Shown here piece after piece: positions 1-9,248 of a stretch of 64,000 nt of DNA. A model generated the notes under the pieces. The model made no database searches. It saw nothing but the letters and a program-made list of their open reading frames with translations, and was not told the DNA's origin. How positions within the stretch are numbered: position 1 is the first letter of the stretch; each line of letters begins with the position of its first letter. This DNA is from Roseomonas gilardii subsp. gilardii (lineage in GTDB: Bacteria; Pseudomonadota; Alphaproteobacteria; Acetobacterales; Acetobacteraceae): contig NZ_CP095554.1 of NCBI RefSeq assembly GCF_023078375.1, forward strand, positions 3,960,501 through 4,024,500, given 5' to 3'. Both the position numbers and the translations under genes were made by a program.

Positions 1-175
1 AACGCCGTGCGCCCACGCCATGGGCAAGTCGGCGGCTGCCCCCGCAACTGTCAGCGGCGAGCCGGCGGCCTTTCCACCCCCATCGGAGGTGGGCCACTGG
101 AGCTTCCAGGCTCCGGGAAGGCAGGCCGCCCGCCATCGCGCCGCGAGCCAGGAGACCTGCCGGCACAGGACACAC
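1..175 (+). promoter_or_regulatory. Cobalamin riboswitch, 5' end cut by the window
   Basis: The leader of cbtBA contains the conserved parts of an adenosylcobalamin aptamer: CCCGCAACTGT near 40-50, GCCACTGG near 92-99, CCGGGAAGGC near 114-123, and a B12 box (GCCAGGAGACCTGCC) near 147-161. The first aptamer stem lies before base 1. Riboswitches of this class switch off cobalt or B12 uptake genes when cobalamin is plentiful, and the cobalt transporter genes directly downstream fit that role. Confidence 0.9.
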
Positions 176-216
176 CTTCATGGCCCCCGCGGGGTGCGGT
201 GGCCGGAGACAGCACG

Positions 217-400
217 ATGCACAACAGCCTTTCCCCCACCGCCGGCCTCGCCGCCCGGCCCGCCTCGCGCCGCCCTGGCCGCCCTGCTCAGCGCCGCGCT
301 GGGGGCCGTCCTGCTGTGGGGCGTCGGCTTCGCCCATGCCGACGCCCTGCACAACGCCGCGCACGACACGCGCCATTCGAACGGCTTCCCCTGCCACTGA
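217..400 (+). CDS. cbtB: CbtB, cobalt transporter small subunit (frame interrupted as sequenced)
   Basis: Small one-helix subunit of the CbtAB cobalt uptake system in the inner membrane. The C-terminal half carries the family signature: a helix ending in LLWGVGFAHADALHNAAH, followed by DTRHSNGFPCH. The ATG at 217 has a good ribosome site (GGAG, 7 bases away) but is one base out of frame with this half. Removing one C from the run at 233-237 or 273-275 gives a 60-residue protein, the usual CbtB length. The alternative is a GTG start at 194, in frame without any change but with no clear ribosome site. cbtA starts 9 bases downstream and the riboswitch precedes the gene, so identity is secure; the start and frame are not. 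Confidence 0.8.
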
Positions 401-409
401 GCCGCCGCC

Positions 410-1165
410 ATGCACCTCTTCCCGAGGCTTCTCCTCACCGCCCTGCTGGCCGGCCTGCTGTCCGGCGGCTTGGCCACGGTGCTGCACAATCTCGGCACCG
501 TGCCGATCATCCTGCAGGCCGAAACCTACGAGCAGGCCGCCGAGGCGCCCGCGCATCACGCCACGCCCAGCCCGGCCCAGCCCCCCACAGCGTCCACCAC
601 GGCGCCCCCCGCGGAGGCTCATGCGCATGACGACGGGGGCTGGTCGCCCGCGGATGGCGCGGAGCGGATCGCCTACACGCTGCTGGCCGACCTGCTGACG
701 GGGATCGGCTTCGCCCTTCTCCTGGTGTCGGGCTTCGCCCTGCGCGCGCCACCCGGCGACGACCGCTCCTTCGGCTGGCGCCAGGGGCTGTTCTGGGGCC
801 TGGCCGGCTTCGCGGTCTTCACCCTGGCCCCGGGCCTCGGCCTGCCGCCGGAGCTCCCCGGCACCGAGGCCGCTCCCCTGGCCGAGCGGCAGGTCTGGTG
901 GCTGGCCACCGCCGCCCTGACCGCCTCGGCCCTGGCGCTGATCGCCTTCACCCGGAATCCGGGCTGGGCCGCGCTGGCGATCGTGCTTCTGCTCCTGCCG
1001 CACCTGGCCGGCGCGCCGCAGCCGGCCGGGCACGCCGCCCTTGCCCCGCCGGAACTGGCGCGGCGCTTCCTGGTGACCGCCACGGCGACGAGCCTGCTCT
1101 TCTGGGTCGTCCTGGGTACCATCGCCGGCTGGCTCTATGGCCGGCCCACCCGGCGAACGGCCTGA
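410..1165 (+). CDS. cbtA: CbtA, cobalt transporter membrane subunit
   Basis: A 251-residue polytopic inner-membrane protein, the partner of CbtB in B12-riboswitch-controlled cobalt uptake. The N-terminal helix (about 6-26) is followed by the CbtA-type stretch HNLGTVPIILQAETYE. A Pro/His-rich loop (about 45-75, containing HAHDDGGW) follows, then roughly five more hydrophobic segments to the end. Length matches the family. It lies 9 bases after cbtB and is presumably co-transcribed and controlled by the same leader. The His-rich loop may bind metal; that is inference. Confidence 0.9.
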   Translation: MHLFPRLLLTALLAGLLSGGLATVLHNLGTVPIILQAETYEQAAEAPAHHATPSPAQPPTASTTAPPAEAHAHDDGGWSPADGAERIAYTLLADLLTGIGFALLLVSGFALRAPPGDDRSFGWRQGLFWGLAGFAVFTLAPGLGLPPELPGTEAAPLAERQVWWLATAALTASALALIAFTRNPGWAALAIVLLLLPHLAGAPQPAGHAALAPPELARRFLVTATATSLLFWVVLGTIAGWLYGRPTRRTA

Positions 1166-1357
1166 CACACCCGCAGGGGCCACACGAAGGCGGCCCAGGA
1201 AGGAATCCAGAATGGGGAAGGCCGCCCCGCGCGGCCTTCCCAGCGCGGCGACCCACCGGCCCGCACGGCATGGAACCCTCCCCCGGCTGCGGTGTTGTCC
1301 CGGAGACAGCGCCCGGCATGGCGCACGCACCACCTCCGGACAAGGGAATCCCAGACC

Positions 1358-1633
1358 ATGGACCAGCAGGCCACTCAGCCCATGCCCTATGGCAACCAGC
1401 CCTATGACAGCCAGCTTCCCGCCCGCACCGGCGGGGATGATGACGCCACGCTCAGCCTGGGCCAGCGCGCCCTCTATGTCGTGGGCGGCCTCGCACTGGC
1501 CGCCGCCGGCGCCAGGCCCCGGCCCAACCCGCTGCTGAACATCCTGGCCCTGGGTGCCGGCTCTTATCTCGCCTGGCGGGGGGCCGAAGGCAGTTGCCCC
1601 ATCAAGGCCGCCTATGTCCGGCGTTTCGGCTGA
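1358..1633 (+). CDS. Small DUF2892-like membrane protein
   Basis: A 91-residue protein with a polar Gln/Tyr-rich N-terminus (about 1-35) and two closely spaced hydrophobic segments (about 38-55 and 60-72), ending in YLAWRGAEGSCPIKAAYV. The pattern of a short helical hairpin followed by G-x-CP resembles DUF2892 (YgaP-type inner-membrane) domains, often found alone or before SRPBCC domains. The ATG at 1358 is the first in-frame ATG close to the hydrophobic region. It lies about 190 bases after cbtA with no obvious operon link. No function is known. Confidence 0.65.
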   Translation: MDQQATQPMPYGNQPYDSQLPARTGGDDDATLSLGQRALYVVGGLALAAAGARPRPNPLLNILALGAGSYLAWRGAEGSCPIKAAYVRRFG

Positions 1634-1829
1634 GACGCCACGGGGGGCTCAGGATCGCCCCCCTTTCTCTCGGGGAGGGGCTGGCGCATCCTGGCCCCTG
1701 GGGCGCCAATCCGGCCCCCATCCAGGCGGGTCCGCGCCACAGACCCGCCGCCAAGGAACCGGGAGCCGGCGCGATCGCGGGACGCAGCCGCCCGTGTCGG
1801 CCCCGACCGCGACAGGATAGGCTGGAGCC

Positions 1830-2102
1830 ATGACCGAAGACCCCGTCGCCAAGACCGAGACCCTGGTCCGCCACCTGCGGGAACAGGAGCACCATGCCGA
1901 GGCCGACCGCCTCCAGGCCGCGGTGACGCAGAAGCAGGGCGGCAACGCCTTCCTGGAGGGTTTGCGCGACCTCTGCCAGACTCTCCTCACCACGCTGGAG
2001 GCCATCGACCCCAAGACCGAACTGCTGGCCGAGGAATTGCGGCTGGAGATCGACAAGCGCCTCGGCCACAGCCCTTCCCCACCCCCGGCCGAAAAAGCCT
2101 GA
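1830..2102 (+). CDS. Hypothetical 90-residue protein
   Basis: A charged, probably all-helical soluble protein. The N-terminus (MTEDPVAKTETLVRHL) and a Glu/Leu-rich middle (about 44-78) suggest a short coiled coil; the C-terminus is Pro-rich. GGAG sits just before the ATG. Codon use matches neighbouring real genes. I do not recognise the family. A palindrome lies 15 bases after the stop. Confidence 0.6.
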   Translation: MTEDPVAKTETLVRHLREQEHHAEADRLQAAVTQKQGGNAFLEGLRDLCQTLLTTLEAIDPKTELLAEELRLEIDKRLGHSPSPPPAEKA

Positions 2103-2116
2103 ACGATCCGGGCGGG

Positions 2117-2134
2117 TGGATGAACGTTCGTCCA
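2117..2134. promoter_or_regulatory. Near-perfect palindrome upstream of the DUF1800/DUF1501 pair
   Basis: TGGATGAACGTTCGTCCA is an 18-base palindrome with one mismatched pair, centred on AACGTT, in the 218-base gap before the DUF1800 gene. No T-run follows. The size and shape fit a dimeric repressor site of TetR type, but no cognate regulator is adjacent. Confidence 0.35.
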
Positions 2135-2320
2135 TGAATTCCGCCGGAAGTCAACCGTCCCAAGCGTGTTGCGGCACGCGGCCACGCGCCGCCAGCCACT
2201 GGGCAGCCCGCTGGAAAACCCCGCTTTTCCGGTAAGGATCCCCCCTTCCGAAGCCCGGGTTGCGCTTCGTTACTCTTCTTGACGACCGGTCCGGCGGCTG
2301 CTGCGGGCAGCATCCGGTGC

Positions 2321-3640
2321 ATGGACATGCTTCCGCTCGCAGCGGCGATCCGCTTCGGCCTCGGGCCGCGACCGGACCAGCCCCTTCCCACCGATGCCCT
2401 CGCCTGGCTCGACAGCCAGCTCGACGGTCCCGACACCCCGCCCCCGCCGCCGCCCGGACAGGACCGCTACCGCACCGTGGCGGACGGCTTCCAGATCTGG
2501 CGCGACCTCGACGCCATGGGGCAGCCCGCCCCCGGCCAGAAGAACCCGATCGAGGAGAACTTCGTCGCCGAGGCCACCGCCCAGCTCGCCTGGCGCATCG
2601 ACACGCCTCAGCCCTATCGCGAGCGCCTCGTCGATTTCTGGGCCAACCACTTCACCGTCAGCAAACGCGCCGGCTATCCCGTTTCCACCACCATCGGCCC
2701 CTATCTGCGGGAGGCCATCCGGCCGCATGTCACCGGCCGCTTCACCGACATGCTCCTGGCCGTCTTCCGGCATCCGGCCATGCTCTACTACCTGGACCAG
2801 ACCGCCTCGGTCGGCCCCAACAGCCCCTATGGCAAGCGCAGCGGACGCGGGCTGAACGAGAACCTCGCGCGCGAGATCATGGAGCTCCACACCCTCTCCC
2901 CCGCCAGCGGCTACACCCAGGCCGATGTGACGGAATTCGCCCGCCTCCTCACCGGCTGGGGCGTGGAGCGCAACAAGGACCCCTTCGGCACCCTCTTCCG
3001 CCCCTCGAACCACGAGCCCGGCCCCAAGACGGTGATGGGCGAACGCTTCGAGGAAGGCCCGGATTCCGCCGAACAGGCCCTGCGCTTCCTCGCCTCCCAC
3101 CCCGCCACCCGCCGCCATGTCGCGCTCAAGCTCGCCCGCCATTTCGTGGCCGACGACCCGCCGCCCGACGTGGTGGCCCGCATCGCCGGCCGCTGGCGCG
3201 ACACGGATGGCGATCTCGGCGCCGTCGCCCGCCTCCTTCCCCGCCTGCCGGAAGCCTGGTCGCAGCCCTTTGGCAAGCTGCGCGCGCCGCAGGACTTCAT
3301 CGCCGCCGCCTTCCGCGCCTGCGGCGCCAAGGGGCAGGATGTCGCCCGCATCGCCTATGGCGCCGGCTACACGCTCAACCAGCCGATCTGGACCGCCTTG
3401 CAGCCCAATGGCTGGCCCGACCGCGCGCCCGACTGGCTCGGGCCGGAGCCGGTGATGCAGCGCCTCGACTGGTCCTTCGAGACCGCCGGCCGCTTCGGCC
3501 GGCTCGACCCGATGGCCGTGCTCGACACCGCCCTCGGCCCCCTGGCCAGCGACGAGACCCGCCTGGCCGTCGCCCGCGCGGGTTCCCCGCGCGAGGCCAT
3601 CGCCCTCCTCCTCGCCAGCGCGGAGTTCCAGCGCCGATGA
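2321..3640 (+). CDS. DUF1800 domain protein
   Basis: A 439-residue protein of the DUF1800 family. Signature stretches are AAAIRFGLGPRPDQP at the start, FWANHFTVS (about 110), LNENLAREIMELHTLS (about 185-200), GYTQADVTEFARLLTGW (about 203-220), and a C-terminal region ending EAIALLLASAEFQRR. The ATG at 2321 puts this standard N-terminus at residue 1; an upstream in-frame TTG (2279) adds unrelated residues. The stop overlaps the next ATG by 4 bases, so the two products are probably translationally coupled. DUF1800 and DUF1501 proteins commonly occur as pairs; their biochemical role is not established. Confidence 0.85.
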   Translation: MDMLPLAAAIRFGLGPRPDQPLPTDALAWLDSQLDGPDTPPPPPPGQDRYRTVADGFQIWRDLDAMGQPAPGQKNPIEENFVAEATAQLAWRIDTPQPYRERLVDFWANHFTVSKRAGYPVSTTIGPYLREAIRPHVTGRFTDMLLAVFRHPAMLYYLDQTASVGPNSPYGKRSGRGLNENLAREIMELHTLSPASGYTQADVTEFARLLTGWGVERNKDPFGTLFRPSNHEPGPKTVMGERFEEGPDSAEQALRFLASHPATRRHVALKLARHFVADDPPPDVVARIAGRWRDTDGDLGAVARLLPRLPEAWSQPFGKLRAPQDFIAAAFRACGAKGQDVARIAYGAGYTLNQPIWTALQPNGWPDRAPDWLGPEPVMQRLDWSFETAGRFGRLDPMAVLDTALGPLASDETRLAVARAGSPREAIALLLASAEFQRR

Positions 3641-4899
3641 GCCGCCTCCCCCTCCCCGACAGCCTCCCCAGCGGAGAGCACCTCCCCCGCCTCGGCCGCC
3701 GCGGCCTGCTGCTGGGCCTCACCGCCCTGGCGGTCACCGCCAATGCCCGCCTCGCCTTCGCCGACACTCCGGCCCCGGTGCATGCGGGTGCCGGCGCGCC
3801 CCGCCCGCCGCAGCGCCTCGTCGTGGTGATCCTGCGCGGCGCCATGGACGGCATGGCTGCCCTCGCCCCCTATGGCGACGCGAACTACCGCGACCTGCGC
3901 GGCTCCATCGCCCTGCCCGAGCCCGGCCAGGATGACGGGCTGCTCGATTGCGGCGGCTTCTTCGGCCTGAACCCGCGCCTCGCCAGCCTGCACGGCTTCT
4001 TCACCCAGGGCGAACTCCTGCCCATCCACGCCGTCGCCGGCCCCTACCGCAACCGCAGCCATTTCGAGGCGCAGGACATGATGGAGAGCGGCGCCCCCGA
4101 GCGCCTGACCTCCGGCTGGCTGAACCGCGCCTTGTCCGGCATGCCCGAGCCCGGCCCCAGCGCGCCGGAACAGGGCATCGCCATCGGCCTCGACCTGCCG
4201 CTGCTGATGCGCGGGCCACAGCATGTCGGCATGTGGGCCCCACCCCGTCCGGTGCGTCCGCCGCCGGATCTCTATGCCCGCATGGCGGAACTCCTGCACG
4301 CCGACCCGGAACTCGGCCCCGCCGTGGCGGACGGGCTGCGCGGGCGCGGCTATGCCGCCGGCGTGCTCGGCAATGACGGCATGGGCGGCAACAATGGCGG
4401 CTTCACCCGCCTCGCCGCCACCGCCGGCCGCCTCCTGGCGCGCGAGGACGGCCCCCGCGTCGCCGCCATGGAGATCGGCGGCTGGGACACGCATGCCGAC
4501 CAGACCCGCCGCCTGAACCCCGTGCTGGGCCAGCTCGACGACGGCATGGCGGCACTGCGCGGCCAGCTCGGCGAGGCCTGGAAGCACACCGCCGTGCTGG
4601 TGATGACGGAATTCGGCCGCACCGCCCGCGCCAATGGCAACAACGGCACCGACCACGGCACCGGCGGCGTGGCCTTCCTGATGGGCGGCGCCGTGTCCGG
4701 CGGCCGGGTCCTGGCCGACTGGCCCGGCCTCACCGAAGGGCAGCTCTTCGAGAAGCGCGACCTCGCCCCCACCCGCGACCTGCGCGCCATCGCCAAGGGC
4801 CTGCTGCGCGACCATCTCCACCTCGCGCCGGAGGCCATCGCCCGCGCCTTCCCGGGCAGCGAGGCGGTGGCCGCCGAGAACGGACTGCTCACAGCCTGA
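3637..4899 (+). CDS. DUF1501 protein, Tat-exported
   Basis: A 420-residue DUF1501 protein whose fold relates it to the sulfatase/phosphatase superfamily. The N-terminus has a twin-arginine export signal: R-R in LGRRGLLLGL, then a hydrophobic stretch and a cleavage region near AFADTP. Family motifs are visible: VVVILRGAMDGMAALAPYGD (about 61-80), NRSHFEAQDMMESG (about 138-151), EIGGWDTHADQ (about 285-295), MTEFGRTARANGNNGTDHG (about 325-343). The start ATG overlaps the DUF1800 stop (ATGA). Together the genes form a two-gene unit acting in the periplasm. The reaction is unknown. Confidence 0.88.
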   Translation: MSRLPLPDSLPSGEHLPRLGRRGLLLGLTALAVTANARLAFADTPAPVHAGAGAPRPPQRLVVVILRGAMDGMAALAPYGDANYRDLRGSIALPEPGQDDGLLDCGGFFGLNPRLASLHGFFTQGELLPIHAVAGPYRNRSHFEAQDMMESGAPERLTSGWLNRALSGMPEPGPSAPEQGIAIGLDLPLLMRGPQHVGMWAPPRPVRPPPDLYARMAELLHADPELGPAVADGLRGRGYAAGVLGNDGMGGNNGGFTRLAATAGRLLAREDGPRVAAMEIGGWDTHADQTRRLNPVLGQLDDGMAALRGQLGEAWKHTAVLVMTEFGRTARANGNNGTDHGTGGVAFLMGGAVSGGRVLADWPGLTEGQLFEKRDLAPTRDLRAIAKGLLRDHLHLAPEAIARAFPGSEAVAAENGLLTA

Positions 4900-4935
4900 C
4901 GGAACGGGGCCTGACGGAACGGGCCCACCTCCGCC

Positions 4936-7044
4936 TCAGGCCGCCCGCACCTGCGCGACGAAGCCGCCCACCTCGCCGCGCAGGCGCTCCGACTGTTGCG
5001 ACAGCTCGCCCGCCGCCGCCAGCACCTGCTGCGCCGACTGTCCGGTCTCCTGCGCGCTCTGGCTGACCGCGTCGATGCTCGCCGTCACCACCCCGGTCGA
5101 ATGCGCCGTCTGCTGCACCGTGCGGGCAATCTCCGCCGTGGCCGCGGTCTGCTCCTCCACTGCCGCCGCGATCGTCACCGTCGCCTCGCTGACCTCGCCG
5201 ATGGTGCGGGTGATCTCCTCGATCGCCCCCACCGCGCCCTGGGTCGCCGCCTGCACCTGCGCGATCTGCTGGCCGATCTCCTCGGTCGCCCGCGCCGTCT
5301 GCGCCGCCAGGTTCTTCACCTCGGAGGCCACCACCGCGAAGCCCTTGCCGGCATCCCCCGCCCGCGCCGCCTCGATCGTGGCGTTCAGCGCCAGCAGGTT
5401 GGTCTGCCCGGCGATGTCGGCGATCAGCCGCACCACATCGCCGATCCGCCCGCTGCTCTCGGCCAGGGCGCGCATCGTCCCATCGGTCCGCCGCGCCCCC
5501 TCCACGGCGCGGGAGGTCACCGCGCTCGCCTGCATCACCTGCCGGCTGATCTCCTGGATCGAGGCGCTCAGCTCCTCGGCCGCCGCCGCCACGGTCTGCA
5601 CGCCCTGGCTGGCCTCCCCGGCCGCGAGCGAGACGCGCGCTGCCTGCTCATCCGTGCCCCGTGCCGCGGCCGACATGCCCTGGGCCGTCGCCTCCAGCTC
5701 GGTCGAGGCCGCGGAGAGCATCCCCACCATCTCGCCCACCTGGCCCTCGAAGCCGCGCACGAGCTGCCCCAGCGTCTCGGCCCGCCGCAGCTCGGCCAGC
5801 CGCCCGGCCTCCTGCTCGGCCTCCAGCCGCCGCGCCGACAGCATGCTTTCGCGGAACACTTCCGCCGCCGCGGCCATGCGGCCGATCTCATCCCGCCGCC
5901 CGAGCCCCGGCACCTGCAGATCCAGCCTGCCGGATGCGAGGCCCTGCAGGGCATCGGTCATCGCCGCCAGCGGCCGCGTCACGCGCCGCGACACCACCAG
6001 CAGGCCCGCCAGCGTCAGCAGGATGGTGACCCCCATCAGGACCGCGATGCCGAGCATCTGCGCCGCCGCCCGGCCGGAGATCTCCTCGGCCATGCCGTCG
6101 ATCGCCCTCAACGCCGCCAGCGCCACATCGGTCGCCCTGACCAGTTCGGCGCTCCCACGATCCTGGAACTCCTCCACGTCCGCCCCGGCCTGCCCCGCCA
6201 TCAGCTCATCCGCCTTGCGCTGGTAGCGTGCCAGGTAATCCTCCGGAAAGCTCGTGCCGATCCCCGCCAGCGCCTCACGCACCTCCCTGGCGGTATCGCC
6301 ACGGGCCACGATTTCGCGCACGAGAATCCAGTTCGCCATGACCTCCCCCCGCTTCTCGGTCATTTGCTGCATTTCCGCCGGGGTCGGTGCCCGCCGCTGA
6401 GCCATCGCGGCGTGCAATATGCTGGCTGCCTCGCCGGCGCTCTGCCGTGCCATCCAGACCGCCTGCTTCAGCGTCAGCATCTGATTCGTCGTCGGGGCCA
6501 GGGTGCGCAGCCGGACCGTCAGTTGCTGTTCCGCCCGGCTCAGCATCCCCACCACGCGCGTCATCTCCTGCTCCACCCAGCGCGCCTCCGGCACACCGCT
6601 GTGTGGGTCCCGCAGCATCGTGTCGGCGCGCCGGCGCAACGGCGGCAGTTCCTGGGCGGCCTGACCGAGCAATGCGCTGACCGGCTCCACGTCTCCGAGC
6701 ATCGAGAGACGCTCCCGCACCCCACCAAACCTGGTGTCGATGCCATCGCGGATCTTCTGGAGCTGGCGCAACCGGTCATCCGTGGCGGCACCGGTAGACA
6801 GCAGCGAGGTCAGCACCATGCTGCGCTCGACGCGGATATCGCTGAGAAGGTTGAACAGCTGGGAATCCGCATGCGCCAGCGCCGTCACCTGCTGCGCCCT
6901 CTCGCGCTGCCACCAGTCCTGCCATCCATCCAGGACCTGGCTTCCCATCATGAGCACGCCCAGGAGGCCGATCACCCCCCACAGAATCGCCCGGATCGTC
7001 AGTCGCCTCAACACGGTGCTTCTCCAGAGAACCATGTCGCGCAT
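4936..7044 (-). CDS. Methyl-accepting chemotaxis protein
   Basis: A 702-residue transmembrane chemoreceptor. Layout: helix 1 at about 13-33, a roughly 290-residue periplasmic helical sensor domain, helix 2 at about 328-350, a HAMP linker ([16 protein letters not shown] onward), then the cytoplasmic coiled coil. The receptor tip is recognisable as [20 protein letters not shown], followed by [12 protein letters not shown]. It would signal to a CheA/CheW array, but no che genes are present here. The ligand cannot be told from sequence. It converges on the DUF1501 gene with 36 bases between them. Confidence 0.92.
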   Translation of the reverse strand: MRDMVLWRSTVLRRLTIRAILWGVIGLLGVLMMGSQVLDGWQDWWQRERAQQVTALAHADSQLFNLLSDIRVERSMVLTSLLSTGAATDDRLRQLQKIRDGIDTRFGGVRERLSMLGDVEPVSALLGQAAQELPPLRRRADTMLRDPHSGVPEARWVEQEMTRVVGMLSRAEQQLTVRLRTLAPTTNQMLTLKQAVWMARQSAGEAASILHAAMAQRRAPTPAEMQQMTEKRGEVMANWILVREIVARGDTAREVREALAGIGTSFPEDYLARYQRKADELMAGQAGADVEEFQDRGSAELVRATDVALAALRAIDGMAEEISGRAAAQMLGIAVLMGVTILLTLAGLLVVSRRVTRPLAAMTDALQGLASGRLDLQVPGLGRRDEIGRMAAAAEVFRESMLSARRLEAEQEAGRLAELRRAETLGQLVRGFEGQVGEMVGMLSAASTELEATAQGMSAAARGTDEQAARVSLAAGEASQGVQTVAAAAEELSASIQEISRQVMQASAVTSRAVEGARRTDGTMRALAESSGRIGDVVRLIADIAGQTNLLALNATIEAARAGDAGKGFAVVASEVKNLAAQTARATEEIGQQIAQVQAATQGAVGAIEEITRTIGEVSEATVTIAAAVEEQTAATAEIARTVQQTAHSTGVVTASIDAVSQSAQETGQSAQQVLAAAGELSQQSERLRGEVGGFVAQVRAA

Positions 7045-7121
7045 CTGAAACGAGTCAGGTGGAGATTCCGTGAACCGTCAGCTCTCCAGGGCCTCCGGGC
7101 CGCTCCCCCAGGCGGGCGGCG

Positions 7122-8090
7122 CTACGCCGCGCCGAGCCCGGCCCGGATCGCCTCCGTGAAGCTGCGGTCCAGCAGGTCCTTCGCCTCCACCGGCTTCCGC
7201 ACCAGCCCGGCGCGGCGATAGAGGTCGATGTTCTTCTGCTCGTCCCGCTCCACGGCATCGTCCACCGGCACGACCCGCGTCTTCGCCCGTGCGAACCAGT
7301 GCTCCGCCACCGGCGCCGGCACGTTCATCAGCCCCGACCAGGTCTGCGCATAGCCGGCGGTGTTCGCATTGGCCCATTCCCGCGCCTGGGCCAGCCGGCG
7401 CACCAGTTCCGACAGATCCTCCCGCCGCCGCGCGATGGCATCGTCGCGCGCCGCCTGGAAGCCGAGCCCCGGCGTGATGCCGCGCCCATCCGCCACGATC
7501 CGCGCGCCGCCCAGGATCTCCTCCTGCGACACATAGGGCTCCCAGGTCGCCCAGGCTTCCACCGCGCCGCGCGACCAGGCGGCCTTGGCATCCGCCGGCA
7601 GCAGGAAAACGAACTGCACCGCATCCAGCGGCAGCTTCGCGTTCTCCAGCGCCGCCAGCACCACCTGGTGCCCGATCGAGCCCCGCCCGGTGGCGATCCG
7701 CTTGCCCACCAGGTCCTGGATGCCCTTCACCGGGCTGTCCTTCGGCACGATGATCGCCAGCCCGCCCCGGTCCTCGCGCGTCGCGGCGATGGCCTTGGCC
7801 GGCACCCCCGCCGCCGCACCGAAGGTGAAGGGCGCGTCCCCCACCAGCCCGGTGTCGATGGCATCGGCGTTCAGCGCCTCCACCAGCGGCGCCGCGGCCG
7901 GGAACTCGCTCCACACGATCCGGTCCTCGAAGCCCTTCAGCGCGCCCGACGCCTCCAGCACCGCCCGCGCATTGCCGCGCTGGTCCCCGACCCGCAGCGG
8001 CGAGGCCTGGGCCCGCAGCACGCGCGGCATGGCCAGCATGGCGGCGGCACCGGCCCCCGCCAGCAGCACCCCCCGGCGATGCAGCCTCAT
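7122..8090 (-). CDS. Second sulfonate-type ABC substrate-binding protein
   Basis: A 322-residue periplasmic binding protein of the SsuA/NMT1 type. The signal peptide is Tat-like (LHRRGVLLAGAGAAA, cut after about residue 28). Typical features are SEFPAAAPLVEALNADAIDTG (near 61) and KGIQDLVGKRIATGRGS (about 122-138). The ATG overlaps the stop of the upstream LLM monooxygenase by 4 bases. It is the last gene of the organosulfur operon, which already encodes another binding protein, so the two may feed one permease with different substrates. Substrate is inferred only from neighbours. Confidence 0.85.
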   Translation of the reverse strand: MRLHRRGVLLAGAGAAAMLAMPRVLRAQASPLRVGDQRGNARAVLEASGALKGFEDRIVWSEFPAAAPLVEALNADAIDTGLVGDAPFTFGAAAGVPAKAIAATREDRGGLAIIVPKDSPVKGIQDLVGKRIATGRGSIGHQVVLAALENAKLPLDAVQFVFLLPADAKAAWSRGAVEAWATWEPYVSQEEILGGARIVADGRGITPGLGFQAARDDAIARRREDLSELVRRLAQAREWANANTAGYAQTWSGLMNVPAPVAEHWFARAKTRVVPVDDAVERDEQKNIDLYRRAGLVRKPVEAKDLLDRSFTEAIRAGLGAA

Positions 8091-9226
8091 TCCGCCGCCA
8101 CCCGCACGCTGTCCGCGCGGCGTTGCGCCAACCGCTCCGCCACCAGGGCCTTGGTGATCGGCAGCAGCGTCCGCCCATACTCCGCCGCATCCTCCAGCGG
8201 GTCGAAGCCGCGGATCAGGAAGGTCGTGACGCCCAGGTCGTAGTATTCCAGGAAGGCCTCCGCCACCTGCTGCGGCGTGCCCACCAGCGCGGTCGTGTTG
8301 CCCCGCGCCCCGGTCTCGCGCGCAATGGCGGTGTAGAGCCGCCCTTCCGGCCGGTCGCCCTTCTCCGCCGCCGCCAGCAGCCGCTGCGAACCGGCATTGG
8401 CCGGCGCCTTGTTCGCCGGGCCCAGCGCCGCCTGCCCGCGCACCTCGCGCACCCGGCCCAGGATGCGCTCCGCCTTGGCCCAGGCCGCCTCCTCCGTTTC
8501 CGCCAGGATCGGGCGGAAGCTCAGCGAGAAGCGCACATCCTGCTCGCGCCCATGCTTCGCCGCCTCCTCGCGCACCCGGCCCACGATCTCGCGCACCTGC
8601 GCCTGCGTCTCGCCCCAGAGCGCATAGACATCCGCATGCCTGCCCGCCACGCGCAGCGCCGCCTCGGAGGCACCGCCGAAATAGACCGGGATGCGCGGCT
8701 TCTGCACCGTCCGCACCTCGGGCGAGGCGCCCTTGATGCGGTAATAGGCGCCCTCGTGGTCCACAGGCTTCGTGCCGGTCCAGATCGCCTTCAGGATCCC
8801 GACATACTCGTCCGTCCGCGCATAGCGGTCGTCCTTGCCGAGCCAGTCCCCATCCCGTGCCTGATCCACGTCATCGCCGCCGGAGATCACATGGATCGCC
8901 GCCCGCCCGCCCGAGAGCTGGTCCAGCGTCGCATAGCTCCGCGCCGCCAGGCTCGGCGCCAGGAAGCCCGGCCGGTGTGCCACCAGGAAGCCCACGCGCT
9001 TCGTATGCGCCGCCGCATCCGTGGCCAGCAGGAACCCGTCCGGCCCGTTGCTGTACCAGCCGATCAGCACCCGGTCGAAGCCGCCCTCGTCATGCACCCG
9101 CATGGATTCGCGGAAATAGCCGAGGTCGATCGCCTCGCCGCGCGGCGGATGGATCTCCGACTGCTCACGCGGCTGCACCATGCCGATGAACTCGACATCG
9201 TTCAGATGGGACCCATTCACCGTCAT
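8087..9226 (-). CDS. SsuD-like FMNH2-dependent alkanesulfonate monooxygenase (LLM class)
   Basis: A 379-residue luciferase-like flavin monooxygenase. Family marks are FDRVLIGWYSNGPDGF (about 50-65), TLDQLSGGRAAIHVISGG (about 102-119), DEYVGILKAIWTG (about 139-151) and a C-terminal GTPQQVAEAFLEYYDLG. The family uses reduced FMN and O2 to split sulfonates into aldehyde and sulfite. The ATG at 9226 follows AGGGAGAAAGCCG, a strong ribosome site; an in-frame start 22 codons upstream has none. Upstream gene end is 22 bases away. The FMN reductase partner is not in this window. The exact substrate is uncertain. Confidence 0.87.
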   Translation of the reverse strand: MTVNGSHLNDVEFIGMVQPREQSEIHPPRGEAIDLGYFRESMRVHDEGGFDRVLIGWYSNGPDGFLLATDAAAHTKRVGFLVAHRPGFLAPSLAARSYATLDQLSGGRAAIHVISGGDDVDQARDGDWLGKDDRYARTDEYVGILKAIWTGTKPVDHEGAYYRIKGASPEVRTVQKPRIPVYFGGASEAALRVAGRHADVYALWGETQAQVREIVGRVREEAAKHGREQDVRFSLSFRPILAETEEAAWAKAERILGRVREVRGQAALGPANKAPANAGSQRLLAAAEKGDRPEGRLYTAIARETGARGNTTALVGTPQQVAEAFLEYYDLGVTTFLIRGFDPLEDAAEYGRTLLPITKALVAERLAQRRADSVRVAAE

Positions 9227-9248
9227 CGGCTTTCTCCCTTCACTCGTC

